In this document: positions 33,301 through 61,739 of the stretch, one piece after another
Layout of the letters: the number at the start of each line of letters is the position of its first letter
Position numbering within the stretch: the stretch's first letter is position 1
Origin: Euphorbia lathyris
Taxonomy: Eukaryota; Streptophyta; Magnoliopsida; Malpighiales; Euphorbiaceae
NCBI RefSeq assembly: GCF_963576675.1
Contig: NC_088910.1
Coordinates: 28,832,531-28,896,530, forward strand
DNA length: 64,000 bases
Direction: 5' to 3'
Position numbers and translations under genes: made by a program
Notes under the pieces: generated by a model
What the model saw: only the letters and a program-made list of their open reading frames with translations
Told to the model about the DNA's origin: nothing
Databases searched by the model: none

Positions 33301-34320
33301 TTATATCGATTCTGCAAGGTTCATATAATAAGAAGGAGAAAACATAATTTCCAATAATTGGGGTATTGTTGGTGTGCCATACAAAAACGGAACCTCATGG
33401 ACTCGTACATTTAAATTAATCATTCGCGTTGTCACATTAGCTAACTCATTTTGTATGCTCCTACAATCCTTCATCGTCTTCATCATTAACCTCATGACCA
33501 GTATCATTGCCATCGAGGTTATTATATTGGACATGATCCAAACCATCATCACTGGGTCAAATTTCATCAAGTGATATACAGCCCAAATCAATATCTTTTT
33601 CGAAATTAAGTTTCTCAATCCTCGTGAATTTTTGCTACTGCTTGTGTCACACGTCCGATAATTGTTAAATTCAATCTGCCCAGCTCTGTAAGGATCACTC
33701 GGACCAGCCTCAAACACATTGTACGTCGTATTTGGATAGGAAGATTACAACTAGTTGCCGCCCACATCCTCCTCAAATTGACTCCTCATAGCATAATTGA
33801 AGAAATCATTTGACGGATCATAAGAATAATGACACATGCCATTAACTTTTGTTGGACCCTGAACATCCATAATACAAGTCGTCTAAACATGATTATATCA
33901 TTAGCTCTGTTCATCATGATGACCCTAATCTGTCATTATTCTTAAATGTGAATCTCTCGAACTCAACAAACATCTCGACATTTTGATAACCTTGAATATA
34001 ACTTAAGTTATCATAAATGAGTCCAACATCATCATCATCACATAGGAAAAATATGAAAAGTTCATTGACTATCATCCATCTGAAAGAGACTTATAGACAA
34101 TTTGTGTCAACTTTTCATCTTCATCCAATCCTATTGCTTTGGATATTCGAGACACCAGTGCAGAATATGATGGTCTATTACTAACTTTATATGTTTATTT
34201 CTTGCTAAAGATTTAGAAGCATCATAATCAAAACTAGAAGTAGAAACATTTATCTTTCCACCCCCAATGAATGATGTATGAGATATAATCAGACAATATA
34301 TTGTACCTACATATATCAAT
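33301..34320 (-). pseudogene. Degraded open frame, possibly the N-terminus of a MULE transposase
   Basis: The minus strand carries a 138-codon frame (33717-33301) and, upstream, pieces that join by eye across stops: GGKINVSTSSFDYDASKSL, then LDEDEKLTQIVYKSL. The layout resembles the N-terminal region of plant Mutator-type transposases, but no MULE or SWIM catalytic motif is visible. The call rests only on general layout. Confidence 0.25.
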
Positions 34321-34373
34321 TTTTTTAATCATTGACATGTAATATTTTCCTTAATGCATTTTTATGACATTGT

Positions 34374-35990
34374 TTTTTTAAGGAAAATGAAAACTTTATT
34401 AAGAATCCCCAAGCAAAACATTACAGAGAAAATAAGGGGAACATGATCCTACACTCCACAACCAGACTCAGAACTGATAGCTCTCACTAGATTATGCGGT
34501 ACATGATTCGTTGATCAACTAACAAAACTGATACAACAATTAATAATATCTATACAAAGGGATTTATAATCAGAGATAATAAAACCAAATACAAAATATA
34601 TCTCATCTATACTATGAAAAACATTAACAAATGTTTGAGAATCAATATTCTATGGTAATACCTTTGAAATTGTGCTCTTTCAACCAACTCAACGCTTCCT
34701 GCACACTAAGACACTCAATAATAAGGGGGGTCTAAAGAATAGGATAAAAGCCCAGCTAACGCAGCGACCAGGTTATTAGAATTATCTCAGATAATGAAAC
34801 TAAAACTAGCAGTGCCTTGAGTATGGAAAAATGCAGCATCGATATTACACTTCAACATACCAAGTGAAGGTGGACACCACTTAGTAGTTGGAGAGATAGT
34901 CTAGTAGGCGTCGAACATAACTGAGCTTGGTTCCAGCTCGAAAATAACGTATTAGCTTAACTAAAAATTAAACCAGCTGGAACGTTCTTATTGTTCCAAA
35001 CCATATTATTCCGATAAGACCAGATGCTTTATGAAATCATAGATGCTAAGCAAATTAAGTTAGAATTTTAGAACTAACAATATAAGCTCAAAAATTGTGA
35101 AAGGAGATGAATAAGCTACTAACATCTCCAATCTCTGAAAAACTCCAAACTTGACGAGCTTTAATACAACCAACGAGAGCATGGAACTAGTCTTCTTCAA
35201 CATAAGAACAAAACGGAAAATTTGTGACAACAGAAACATGACATCGATGAAGAGCACAAATGGTAGGAAACAAATTGGACAGAGTACACCATATAAAATT
35301 ACGCACTTTAGGTGGAATCTTAAAATCCCACGGTAAACTCAAAGAGCTAGAGTCTGATTGTGAGTTACCTTCCATGACTGGTCTCTGAATATAGTTATAA
35401 GCCTCTCGAACCGAGAGGTGCCCTTTTCTATCCCAAAACTAATACCATCTATTAAGAATATTTTGCTGACTTAGAGGAATTTGTTTGATCAATTGTCTAT
35501 CTCTCACGTTAAAAAGAACATTCAAAGCAACTTCATTCTATTTATGTATAGAATCCTCCAATAAATATGGCACTTAGGTCCTCTATCCCAACACTAATTA
35601 GACTAGTAACCATCAGACACTAACCGTCTGGAAGCCATGGATCTATGTAAATAGAAATAGTTGCACTAGAACTAACTAAACATCTAGCTCCCCCCTTGAA
35701 TTAGATCATGAGCCACTATAATACTACGCCATATATAACTAGGATTTTTCTTAAGTTGTGCTTCAAGGAAATGGGAATTAGGATAATACTTTGGTTTATA
35801 TACCCGAGCCACTAGGGAAGTAGGATGATTCAAAAGCCTACACCCTTGTTTCTCAAGCAGAACCAAATTAAAATCCTTCATTTCCACCAATAGATTTTGG
35901 AAGGCATAATTTATCCTAGGAATTCCATCGGATGCCTTTTCCATCTCCACCATTCGAGCCTCAGCAAAATGAGTTCATCAGACACTCAAG
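34374..35990 (-). mobile_element. L1-type LINE remnant (RT C-terminus, zf-RVT, RNase H)
   Basis: Read from 35990 down. FNLVLLEKQGCRLLNHPTSL and PSYIWRSI (35953-35700) are the conserved block after plant LINE RT. FKIPPKVRNFIWCTLSNLFP (about 35325-35265) is the zf-RVT region. CNIDAAFF near 34840 opens a degenerate RNase H. The 3' end has an A run (T run 34374-34380 on the plus strand). Stops and frameshifts are frequent, and the 5' part is absent. Confidence 0.8.
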
Positions 35991-36099
35991 TTCTGCACAA
36001 ATTAACTTCAGGATGAAAAACAAGCTCATCTCTAATCAACTTAATTTTACTTAATTTATATAAGCTTAATGAGATTAATTTTTAAAAAAAGTTAGAAGC

Positions 36100-36262
36100 A
36101 AAAGATAAAGAGAAAGAATGATACATACCTTTTCAAATGGGACAACAATCTGCCCAACCAGTATTCCTTCTGTCTTTAAACGGAGAAGGAAGTCTTGATC
36201 TTCATGGATCAAAGTACCTGTGAAGATCAGCAACATACATGACTTCGTTCTGAAAATTGGAG
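36100..36262 (-). other. Exon-like fragment of unknown origin
   Basis: On the minus strand a frame reads TLIHEDQDFLLRLKTEGILVGQIVVPFEK and stops at a good donor (AAAAG|GTATGT near 36130). Upstream is a TTTTCAG acceptor-like site near 36250. The composition looks like real coding sequence rather than a transposon. I do not recognise the protein, and no neighbouring exons are evident, so this may be a captured or relic gene fragment. Confidence 0.25.
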
Positions 36263-36289
36263 GAATCAATTCCTTTCTTTTTCACCATT

Positions 36290-36620
36290 ACGGTATGTAG
36301 TGTGTCGTAATAGTTGCAACTCTACATTCCGCCTATTATGGCACACATGGTGCTGTAATGATTATGTTTTTAATCTGAAGGTTAAAAGTAGCTCTTTCCC
36401 ATGAAATAATTGCTAACCCGACCTGATTGGATAATAGTATACCCAAATTGGGATTTAAACCCAATAAGGTAATCTCTCCTTTGAGACCCCTATAAAAGAG
36501 TAACTTTTCTCTCTCAAGGCACATTACATTCTCTTTCAATACTTTTTCTTACAACATTATTGACTTTGGCATCAGAATGTATCTAGGAATACATCCCAAT
36601 GTAGGTCAACCTTTGAAGAT
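36290..36620 (+). repeat. LTR-like fragment, Tat/Ogre type
   Basis: A TATA box (CTATAAAAG near 36490) is followed by a CT-rich leader and then attgactttggcatcagaat near 36560, a block typical of the end of Tat/Ogre LTRs. Probably a solo or truncated LTR on the plus strand. The left boundary is uncertain. Confidence 0.45.
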
Positions 36621-36642
36621 CAAGTCAATAATCGAGCTCTTG

Positions 36643-36643
36643 G

Positions 36644-36708
<65 letters not shown>
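36643..36708. repeat. Compound microsatellite (AT)n(GT)n
   Basis: About eleven AT units run directly into about twenty-two GT units without interruption. Confidence 0.95.
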
Positions 36709-36709
<1 letters not shown>

Positions 36710-38474
36710 ACGCCTTTTTTGTTTCATGTCCGAGCGTGCCAAAAGTTTTGTGAAAAAACCCCAAAACAATGTCAAATCTGACTTCTATCTAATGTGAAAA
36801 ACTTGAAGGACTAAAAAGCTTAGAGTTCGCAATTAAACCTATAGAATTGGTATTAACTGTATTGAAATGATGCTAAGAAATGAAAAATCGAATTGATTGA
36901 ATTGAATTTGAATAAACGAAATACAGAGAAACTCGGAACTTACAATAACGGATGAATGGGTTAATAAAAGCTAAGTTTGCATGAAATAAATAATTTAAGT
37001 CTCCATTGAAGAATTTCTATAATTCTGTCTGGTTTTTTGTGTAATTGTTTGTCTCTTTCCTTCCATAAAATTTCCTTTTTAAAGTGTAAATTTCCACCTC
37101 TTGAAGAAATAACTGCTTTTCCCCACTACTCTTCACCTGTAACCACTTCCCATTACTGCAATTTCCTGTGAACTTCATTCAGCAAGGAAGTTCTAATTTT
37201 AACAAGAAAAATCTCTAACTACTAAGACTGCTTTGTAACCACCTAGTAAGAAAGTTCCTAGATGCTCCATTATCCCACGTTTCCTCCTACTTTCCTTTCC
37301 TAAGTTTACGCCAATGTGGCTGAACAATAACCCCAATTCAGCCAACGAACATGGACAATTACCAACTTGGTCCTGAATTTTCCATTTTTCACATATTTTG
37401 ACGAAAAAAGTGTACTTGAAGGATTAATATCACATTCCAACAGGAATAAATATTGAAATCACTCAATTGACCCCATTTCTTTTGGTTTAATCAATTTAGG
37501 CCAGATGAAATAATTAATTATGGAATCGGTCCAGATTAAAATATAGGTTGAATAATTGCCTTCAATCCCATTAATTTTATCAATTTGGACCAAATTAAAT
37601 ATATTAATTGCAAAATTAACCTAAATTAAATTAAGGTGCATGTGAATATGGCTACATATATATATATATTTGATAATATATCATTAATTAGAAGTTCCTC
37701 CGGTGATAAAGCATATATGATTCTCAGTTAGAGATTAAAGGTTTGATTCTTTTGTTATATAAATTTTATTTTTTTGATTAAATTTGGATGAGAACTATAG
37801 GTCACAAAATTACATATGATTCGATCAAAATCGAAAACGCAATTTTAGCGTATGAGTTTAGTTTAGTAGATAATGTATCATTTTTTTATACTAAATTTAC
37901 ACTCTAATTTTTAATAGAGTTAAGATTGACATGCTAACTTGAAAATGATACGAGATGACATGAATATTTAAAATTATTATCATATTTTTTCATATTTGTA
38001 CATGTCACCTTAATTAACAAACGCAATAAAATTATAATTATTACCTGCAAATATGACTCGAAACTATTTTACATGTCATCCTCAACAAAAATAGGTAAAA
38101 TTACATTGAATTTATAACACATTAAACCAACCTAACATTATAATGGTAAACTTTTGGATAGTTATTATCAACCCATGCTAATCTAAAATGGAACAAAATA
38201 TCCTCATATATTTTTAAAATCCACCAATAACATAGATACATAGTAAAATTATTGACCCGGAAATATGATATGAAATCGACATTAACCTGATTACGAAACA
38301 AAAAAAATTGGGTTAGAGTAGTGTTGTCTTATTTGATACTAATCTGACAATTGATACACAAACTTGATAATTTCCACCTTCAATAAGAACTGACTGGATC
38401 AAATCATCCAACTGAAACCGGATCAAACAGCTTACGAGGAACCCGGTTGGTTCACACGATTCTAACTAGGGTTG
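36709..38474. other. AT-rich intergenic DNA, no gene seen
   Basis: No open frame, terminal repeat or RNA gene that I can support. A short (TA)n lies near 37653-37670. Confidence 0.5.
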
Positions 38475-38482
38475 CAATTGGT

Positions 38483-38891
38483 CAGTGGCGGAGCCATGAC
38501 CTATAGATCGGGGGCTAGACCGTGGGCAAAAAAAAATTAAATGCTACTTCAACATATTCATAAAAATAAAATGAACAATATAATAGACAAATTATATCAT
38601 AAAATGAGAGTAAAAAGTATTTGTGTACTTACAGTAAGAAAATTAATACCTAACAGGTGGCAATTTACCCCTTCGAATTGGAAAAAAATAGAAGATAGAA
38701 AGGGCTAAAATGCCTTTTCCATCTTTAGGAAACAGAATGAAGAAGAAGTTCTTCTTCTTCGCCGTCATGGCTGGAGGGGCTCTAGTCATGGCGGCTTCCT
38801 GGCGGAGCGAGGGTTAAAACCCCCTCTTAGGGAGTTTTCGGTGGGGCCGGTGGGTTGGCCGACTCTCCCCGGCCCCCTGGTTCCGCCCCTA
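38483..38891. mobile_element. Non-autonomous hAT-type element with 8-bp target duplication
   Basis: The ends read CAGTGGCGGAGCCA and, inverted, TAGGGGCGGAACCA. The flanks are CAATTGGT (38475-38482) and CAACTGGT (38892-38899), an 8-bp duplication with one change, as made by hAT transposases. The 409-bp interior is AT-rich on the left and GC-rich on the right (38735-38880) and encodes no transposase. The surrounding sequence (gggttgcaattggt ... gcgggggaatgggg) looks like another repeat, so this is probably a nested insertion. Confidence 0.75.
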
Positions 38892-39392
38892 CAACTGGTG
38901 CGGGGGAATGGGGTCTACTCCCCCATCTCCGTCCATGTCTAGGTGGAGAATCTCCATATCCATTTATGAAATGGAGAAAAAATTATTCCCAATCCCGTTC
39001 CGTGGGGATTAGGTTAACCACCTTAGTCCAAATACATATACATACGGTAGGAATAAAAATTTCCTTTGAAAATGATACTTGACTAAAGAAATGGCGAATT
39101 CATGATGTGAAGATTGAAGTCATACCCTACTATGATTTCAGATTGTGAACAAATGCCCCATTTTGATGATTGCATTATAAAAATTCAATAATTAAACACC
39201 ATACCTACCGATAATAATAGTATGGTCATGGACTGTAGCCTCACAAAGCTTAGTACTTCACTACTTAGTTCAAAATTCAATGCTAAGTATTTCAAGATTT
39301 TCTTGTTTTTGGTGGTTGATTAGGTGTATTTGCTGACTTCTGAATGAAAGAAGGTGTTACGCTCTTATTTTAATTTGAACCGATTTTGTAAA

Positions 39393-39672
39393 TTTTTTTT
39401 TTTTTTTTGACCTAAATTAGATAACATGTAGAGTATGAGCTGATTTGATAAATTATCAAAAGTTATAAGCCCATCGTATAATTCTGCAAAATTAATTGAT
39501 TTCTTGATTAATATTACATTAAGATTGGCACGTGTGGATTTAGTTGGAAATTTGGCATGAGGTTTAGACGTGGTGCCCTTAAGATCGGTTGAGAGCAATC
39601 ATGTGATTCGAACTCATGACCTCTCAAAGCATAGATAGGCTCTCAACCACTAGACTAAGAGTTTCACCACAA
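39393..39672 (-). mobile_element. tRNA-derived SINE
   Basis: On the minus strand the 5' end carries an RNA polymerase III A box (TAGTCTAGTGG, 39657-39647) and a B box (GAGTTCGAATC, 39615-39605). They are 31 nt apart and resemble a tRNA gene without a foldable acceptor stem. The 3' end is an A run (T run 39393-39408 on the plus strand). The length is about 280 bp. I could not assign the family or find convincing target duplications. Confidence 0.75.
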
Positions 39673-39675
39673 GAG

Positions 39676-41945
39676 TTACAGGTAGTTATAAACAATACAA
39701 TTGCAGTATAACTAGAGGGGCTTACACGAGAAAAAAGACCTACACATTAACACACAAAATCAGACTTAAAACTGAAATTTACATGTTTATTTAGCAAGTT
39801 TAATGTCGTGTTTATTTTCAAAAATTCTTCTTTATTCCTATATTAAATTATTGTAAATTTTATTTAGTTTCACAACAATTTCTACTTCATTTTCAATTAT
39901 CGGCTTATTTCTATTCAATTCAATTTCCTTTAGCGTATTGTTATTTCAATTAATCTTTTCAATAGAATTAAATGAGAATTTACGGCTTTTACGTCCTTTT
40001 GGATTTAGCACAATTGTCTGGTTCAAGAAGTTAGATTCGACAATTTTTTGATTTTGCCGTAACAAAAAGGCGAAGCATAAGGATATTGATCATAGATACC
40101 AATAAAATACATCCATGGCCCTGAACTATTACGGTACTAATCTGAACTATACCGCTACTAACCTTCAACTTCATTTCATTAAGTTAAACTACATCATTGA
40201 GTCATTTTGTATCCATATCACCATACATTATTATCAAATATCTATTTTTAAGTCATTATTTCATTATTATTTTAAGTGGTTTTTTATTTGAATTTTAATA
40301 TTAGTTAATGTAAAAGTTTAAGAACTTTTATACCACAAAATGAAATTTCAAGGCGTTATAACTTAGGAACCATAGATGTATTTTAGGAAAAGGATTAAGG
40401 AATTATTGACTTGCAGTGATGATTTTGTTGAATGGACCAAAATTGAGTTTCCTGAACAACCTCAAAGATGATATGATGATACTAAGTGATTTTAGTAGAG
40501 TTGTCACTAGTCAACACACCATCTAGGAAGTAAAAGAAAGAATCTTTAACGTGAATTTAGGTGTATTTAAAGCAAACCAAGTTTTTATTAGCATTTTGAA
40601 CCCTCCAATTATAAAAAAGCATGTTTGGTAGGTCATATAATGTGTTGCCATTTCACTTCTTTACCAAATTGCTTTTCTTTCTTATTCAAAAACAAATTGA
40701 GACTTGTTGGACTGAGATATCTTACCCTGGACTAAGTGGTTAGAACATAGAAAGTTAATCCAGCACCTAAAAAGCATGGTTTTTATAACAAATGCTCCAT
40801 AATGTCATCAGCCATAGGTAGAAGTTGTCATTGTCATTTTTTACAGCACCCTGTTTGATGACATGACACGACACATGTTTAGATAGAAATTTAATGTTAA
40901 AGCATCACGCCAGCTTTAAAATCTACCAAATCATACAAGGGTAAAATTCAAAATTGACAAATTTAAATATGTAATAGGCTCAACTAAATTCAGGGTGTTA
41001 AATTAAATGTGTAGTTATGCATTAAGTGTTTATATAACTACATATCTAGATTTTTATCCATCTTGAATCTTAAGCACTCTCTTATTTACTTATTTGGCAA
41101 ACTTTGACTTCAAAGTTGGCATGGTACTACAGAGTCAACTTTTCACTTAAACACATTTCGTGTCATATCAGCAAATAAAGGTGTCAGAAGTTTAAAATTG
41201 ACGATTTTAAGTGTGACAAGTCCAGGTATAAGTATAAGTTCAGGATGTCAAACAGTAAAAATTACAATTATAATAATTTATATTAAACCAGATAATGGAT
41301 GCACAAGCAATAAAATTCTTCAAGGAAAATTGTACAATAAATGGGGCCAATTTCGTCACCCAAATTAATGAACGACAAGTTTGTATCATTAAACAAACTT
41401 ATAAACCTAGTTGAGCAAAACACCAGAACATGACATACATCATGATCATCATAAGTTGTAAGTGTCGCTGTAGTTAAATACATAAGAGCTATAATCTACT
41501 TCTCCTAGGACAAAACTAAGGTAATAATTTTCTTCAGATTGGCTATTCATCACTCATACAATTTAGTTTTCCATGAAACTTAAGAATATAGACTGCGTTA
41601 AGGCAGCTTTTCCTTAGTTATATTTTTAATCTACTTCTCAATCCTATACTCATGTAGACTGCGTTAAGGCAGCTTTTCCTTTTCTCCTTCGTCTGTCTAA
41701 AGCTATAGTTCTTGGCTAGATCATCCTTCCTGATTTAGCAGTCCTTTAGCAGAACAATCTACTCGAGAAATGTAATTCAATGCTATTAATCAAGGATCTT
41801 AGACCATAAATAAAAGCAGCACCTGAAGAGCAATTTGCCTGGTATGGCGATGTTCACCTGCAGTACAAGAGCCTTAAACAATTATCCTTATCAACGATAG
41901 TGTACGACTAATTCTTGCAATGAGTTGCATCTAGGCCAGCTGAAA
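39676..41945. other. Intergenic DNA downstream of CPSF160, no gene seen
   Basis: AT-rich, without recognised coding sequence. The part nearest 41945 should contain the 3' UTR and poly(A) site of CPSF160. A 27-bp direct repeat lies at about 41589-41615 and 41656-41682 (GTAGACTGCGTTAAGGCAGC form). Confidence 0.5.
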
Positions 41946-58280
<16,335 letters not shown>

Positions 58281-58723
58281 TTTTAGAGGTGATTGGATGT
58301 TCTAGGGTTTGGAAGTGACGAGAGAGATAAGAACAGTGGAAGATGGAGTGAAGTAGGAGATGCCTACAGAGAAGCAAGGAGTGCTTAGCTACCAGATAGT
58401 CTTTGAATCAAAAAGTTCTAGTTTGTGTTTGGTCGTTTGGCGGGAGGGACCGCTGCACACTACTTCATTACCTCACTTCAGCAAAAACTCGTCAAAATGA
58501 AGGACCATGGAATGATAGAATAAAATTGTAAATAATTTTTCTTTTAAAAAATTACAAGGTTTCATACATTCTCTTATTTGTCACGTATTGAAATACGAAA
58601 CTGTATTTGAAAATGGCCGAAACCATAAGATTTATTTTTATATTTTTTTCTCATTCTTATAAGAAATTTTGTGGTATTCCGATCCTATTACGGCCAACCA
58701 ATCAAAATAATATAGTATAACAC
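58281..58723 (-). promoter_or_regulatory. CPSF160 5' leader and proximal promoter region
   Basis: Sequence between the CPSF160 start codon and the LINE remnant, about 440 bp. The start context is AAAAATGAG (A at -3). The leader region is GA-rich on the minus-strand complement near 58320-58360. No clear TATA box is visible, as is common for housekeeping genes. The LINE limits the compact promoter. Confidence 0.4.
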
Positions 58724-60055
58724 TTTTTTTTAGAAAAAATCTTGAAGCTTCGTTAGAAAATAGGACAAGTGCCCAATAACATTATAGATTACAAGAATTG
58801 CGAAATAATAAACAAAATAAGAGGGTTAGCATGGGAACAAGCACTCTTAGCTAAAGTATGAGCTACTTTGTTCGCTAATCGTGGACAAACGACACGTTTA
58901 AGTCGGTTCCAATAAAGAGAAGGTCCTTGCAGTCTTGTATCAGCAATCCAAACTCAGATAAATCATAGTTAGAGCTGTTACAGCTATCAGCAACAAGTTT
59001 TGCATAATTCTGAAATCAACAACTGTCAAATTCATTTCCAAAACCCATCGTAAGCCAGAAAACAGGGCCAAAGCTTCAGCAGCCTTAACCTTGACTCGTC
59101 CTTCTACAAAACCACTTCGACAGGCTACAAATTTGCCATTCTCATTCTTGATTATCGCCCCCCAACCAAAGCAATTTTCAACAGCAAAAAAAGCAGCATC
59201 CATGTTACAGACGAGTCGGCCAGCAGCTGGTTTATACCATACAGATGGACATGGCGCAAATTGAACCTCCACCACTGCCTCGGGGACCTACTGCTCGGAC
59301 CAGTCTCGTATGAAGGCTTTTCCAATTCTTATCGCTGAAGTTAGGCTCGCCAGACATCCATTCCAAAGATAGTCATTTAACTGGTTCCATATGACCCACA
59401 ACACCACCACCACTTGACACATCCAGACCAGTGGACGAGTTTGACACAGATGCAGAAAGAACTCACCAAACGCTGCATCTGTGATATAGAGAACTTGAAT
59501 ACCAGCCTCCTGCCAGCACTCCACAGTATAAGGACACTGGATAAAAAGACGTCAGACATGCTCAAGCTCACCAGTGCAAAGCAGACATGAAATGGGAACC
59601 GCAATTCATCGAGCAGACAATGTCATACGAGTAAGGAGGCAATTACGAACCACTTTCCATAGAAAAAATTTGATCTTCGGAGGTAGATGAAGTTGTCAAA
59701 TTCTCTTCCAACTCACATTTTCACTTCTGTTATACAAGGATAGTTTATAAGCTTTATAACCAGATTTGACAGAATAGACATTGTCCCTTGTATGGTGCCA
59801 AATTAACTGATCCTCAATTTCTCATTGGGGTAAATATATATTAAGGACAGCAGTGCTTTCTTCGGTATTGAAAGCTCTTTCAACCTTACTTTTATCCCAT
59901 CTCTTCTCCCCTTTCAGCAATAATTTTGAGACCTTCATCAACCGATTTACCGAGGAGTGAATAGTAGGAGTAAAACATCTATCATGTGCAATCTAGGGGG
60001 TCACGCCATATGTAAACATTCTTACCATTACCAATTTTCCATCGCAAGTCTAGGC
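58724..60055 (-). mobile_element. L1-type LINE remnant (post-RT region, zf-RVT, RNase H)
   Basis: Read from 60055 down. LRWKIGNGKNVYIWRDP (about 60045-59995) is the hallmark block after LINE RT. WHHTRDNVYSVKSGYK follows, then LHLPPKIKFFLWK and a CLLC...CPYTVECW zinc region (about 59690-59510). The RNase H follows with CNMDAAFF, GWGAIIKNENGKF and KAAEALALFSGLRW (59200-59040). It ends near an A run (T run 58724-58732 on the plus strand). Several stops and frameshifts are present. Confidence 0.85.
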
Positions 60056-60059
60056 ACAA

Positions 60060-61640
60060 AACTTCACATGAACTCCAAATGCTCCTTCAAATATATCTAG
60101 GATTAGTGCAGTTCGAGATACAGGAAAGTGAAGGCATTTCTGATATGAATGCTAGATTCACTAATATCATCAATGAGCTGAAAAGACTAGGAAATATTTT
60201 CTCAAAAGAAAAACAAGTTAAAAAGATCCCCAGAAGCCTTCCGAAAAGTTGGCAAGCCAAGAAGATGACTATCGAGGAAGCTCAGAACATGACCACCTAT
60301 AAGTATGATGAACTAATAGGATATTTTCTCACCCATGAGATCTCTATGAAGAACTTCAAGGTGAAGGAAAAGTCAGAAGACAAGAAGTGAAAATCAATAG
60401 TGCTGAAAGCTGACTCTACTGATGAGAGTTCTACTGATGATGAAGAGATGGAGATGTTCACTCGCAAGATGAAGCGAATGTTCAAAAAGAGTGACATGTA
60501 TAACAAGAAGCCATTCAAAATGCCTGACAGCCTTAAAAGAGAGTACAATGATAATAAGTTTAGCAAGGAACCCTCCAAGCTTATCACGTGCTTTGAATGT
60601 CATTAACCATGGCACATGAAATCCAATTGCCCAAATATCAAGAAGGAGAAGAGACATGGTAAGAGGGCCATGGTTACCACATAGAGTGATAGTGAAGAGT
60701 CATCATCCTCCGAGAATGAAGCTATTGAAGTTGCCAACATATGTTTCATGGCTATTGAGACTAAAGAACCCAGAGCTTCTGAGATTGTTGGGTCATCCAA
60801 TACTTCTGAAGATAAAGAACCTGACTAGAGTATTGAGGTAAGTCCATTCTCTGTATTTTGAGAAGAAATTATCAATGTTATGTGTGTTCTTTATTCGTTA
60901 ATGAAACAATATAACAAAAAGATCAAAGCATTAAATAGAAGATGTGCTAGAGTCACTAAGTGACTTAGAAGAGATATAGCCACAATCATCGGTACTCTAG
61001 AAGCAATACTAGGATGGAAAAAAAGATCAGAAGTTGTTTGCAAATTCTACTATAAAAGAGGCCACACTACTGAAATGTTGTCATAAAAATGATTATTATG
61101 ATCAGTATGATGAACGACCTATTAAGACTAACCCAAAAGTACCCAAAAAGACTAGGGTGCCTAAGAAAGATTAACCATTTTGCAGGTTGACCTGAGATGT
61201 GTATAAGAGTAAAAAATATGGTGTATTAACAACACATGCTCAAGGCATCTGACATGCTCAATTCATCATACCAGAGCGTAAAAGAGGTGGAAATGTAAGT
61301 TTTGCAGACGAAAATAAATGAAAGATAGTAGACTCTAAATCCATCGGAACTAATCCAACTATTGACAATGTCTGCCTAGTTAGAGGTCTGAAGTATAACT
61401 TACTGAGTGTGACTCAGCTCTATGATACAAGGTAGAAAGGTCATCTTCAATAGCTCTAGATGTAAAATCATTAACAGTAAGACTAACTCTATAATAATTA
61501 CTTCTCCTAGGGTAGAAAATATTTTTATGCTTAATCTAGAAAATAAGTTTTCAAAAGAAATATGTTTAGTCTCAAAGGAAGAAAATTCTTGGATATGGCA
61601 CAGAAGATGATGCGTCTTTTACATATACATACATTTGAAG
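60060..61640 (+). pseudogene. Sirevirus-like copia remnant: Gag, zinc knuckle, protease/integrase N-terminus
   Basis: Gag frame 60079-60390: GISDMNARFTNIINELKRLG, KIPRSLPKSWQAKKMTIEEA and YDELIGYFLTHEI match the Gag of Sirevirus-type copia elements. After a stop the frame continues to a CCHC knuckle (CFECH, stop, PWHMKSNC, near 60590-60630). An acidic Ser-rich region follows, then a degenerate protease region with GGNVSFADENK (about 61285-61320), NVCLVRGLKYNLLSVTQL (about 61370-61420) and SWIWHRR (about 61590-61610), the start of GAG-pre-integrase. It ends abruptly there. Many in-frame stops, so inactive. Confidence 0.85.
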
Positions 61641-61678
61641 GCAAGTGCACATTAATCGTGTATCAAGTAATAATAGTA

Positions 61679-61733
61679 GTGTTCACATGGACCCTAATGA
61701 CCACGGTGTTCACATGGACCCTAATGACCATGG
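61679..61733 (+). repeat. 27-bp tandem duplication
   Basis: GTTCACATGGACCCTAATGA plus CC(A)CGGT occurs twice in direct succession with one change (CACGGT versus CATGGT). Confidence 0.9.
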
Positions 61734-61739
61734 TGATTA

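Noticed and set aside
33374..33574. Plus-strand membrane-protein-like frame
   Set aside because: Hydrophobic only because it is the reverse of a Met/Ile-rich decayed frame; no gene context.
36643..36708. Functional Z-DNA or recombination site at the (AT)n(GT)n tract
   Set aside because: Such tracts can form Z-DNA, but nothing here suggests more than a microsatellite.
39605..39672. tRNA gene on the minus strand
   Set aside because: A and B boxes are present, but I see no acceptor-stem pairing or proper anticodon arm, and an A-tailed 3' part follows; it is a tRNA-derived SINE.
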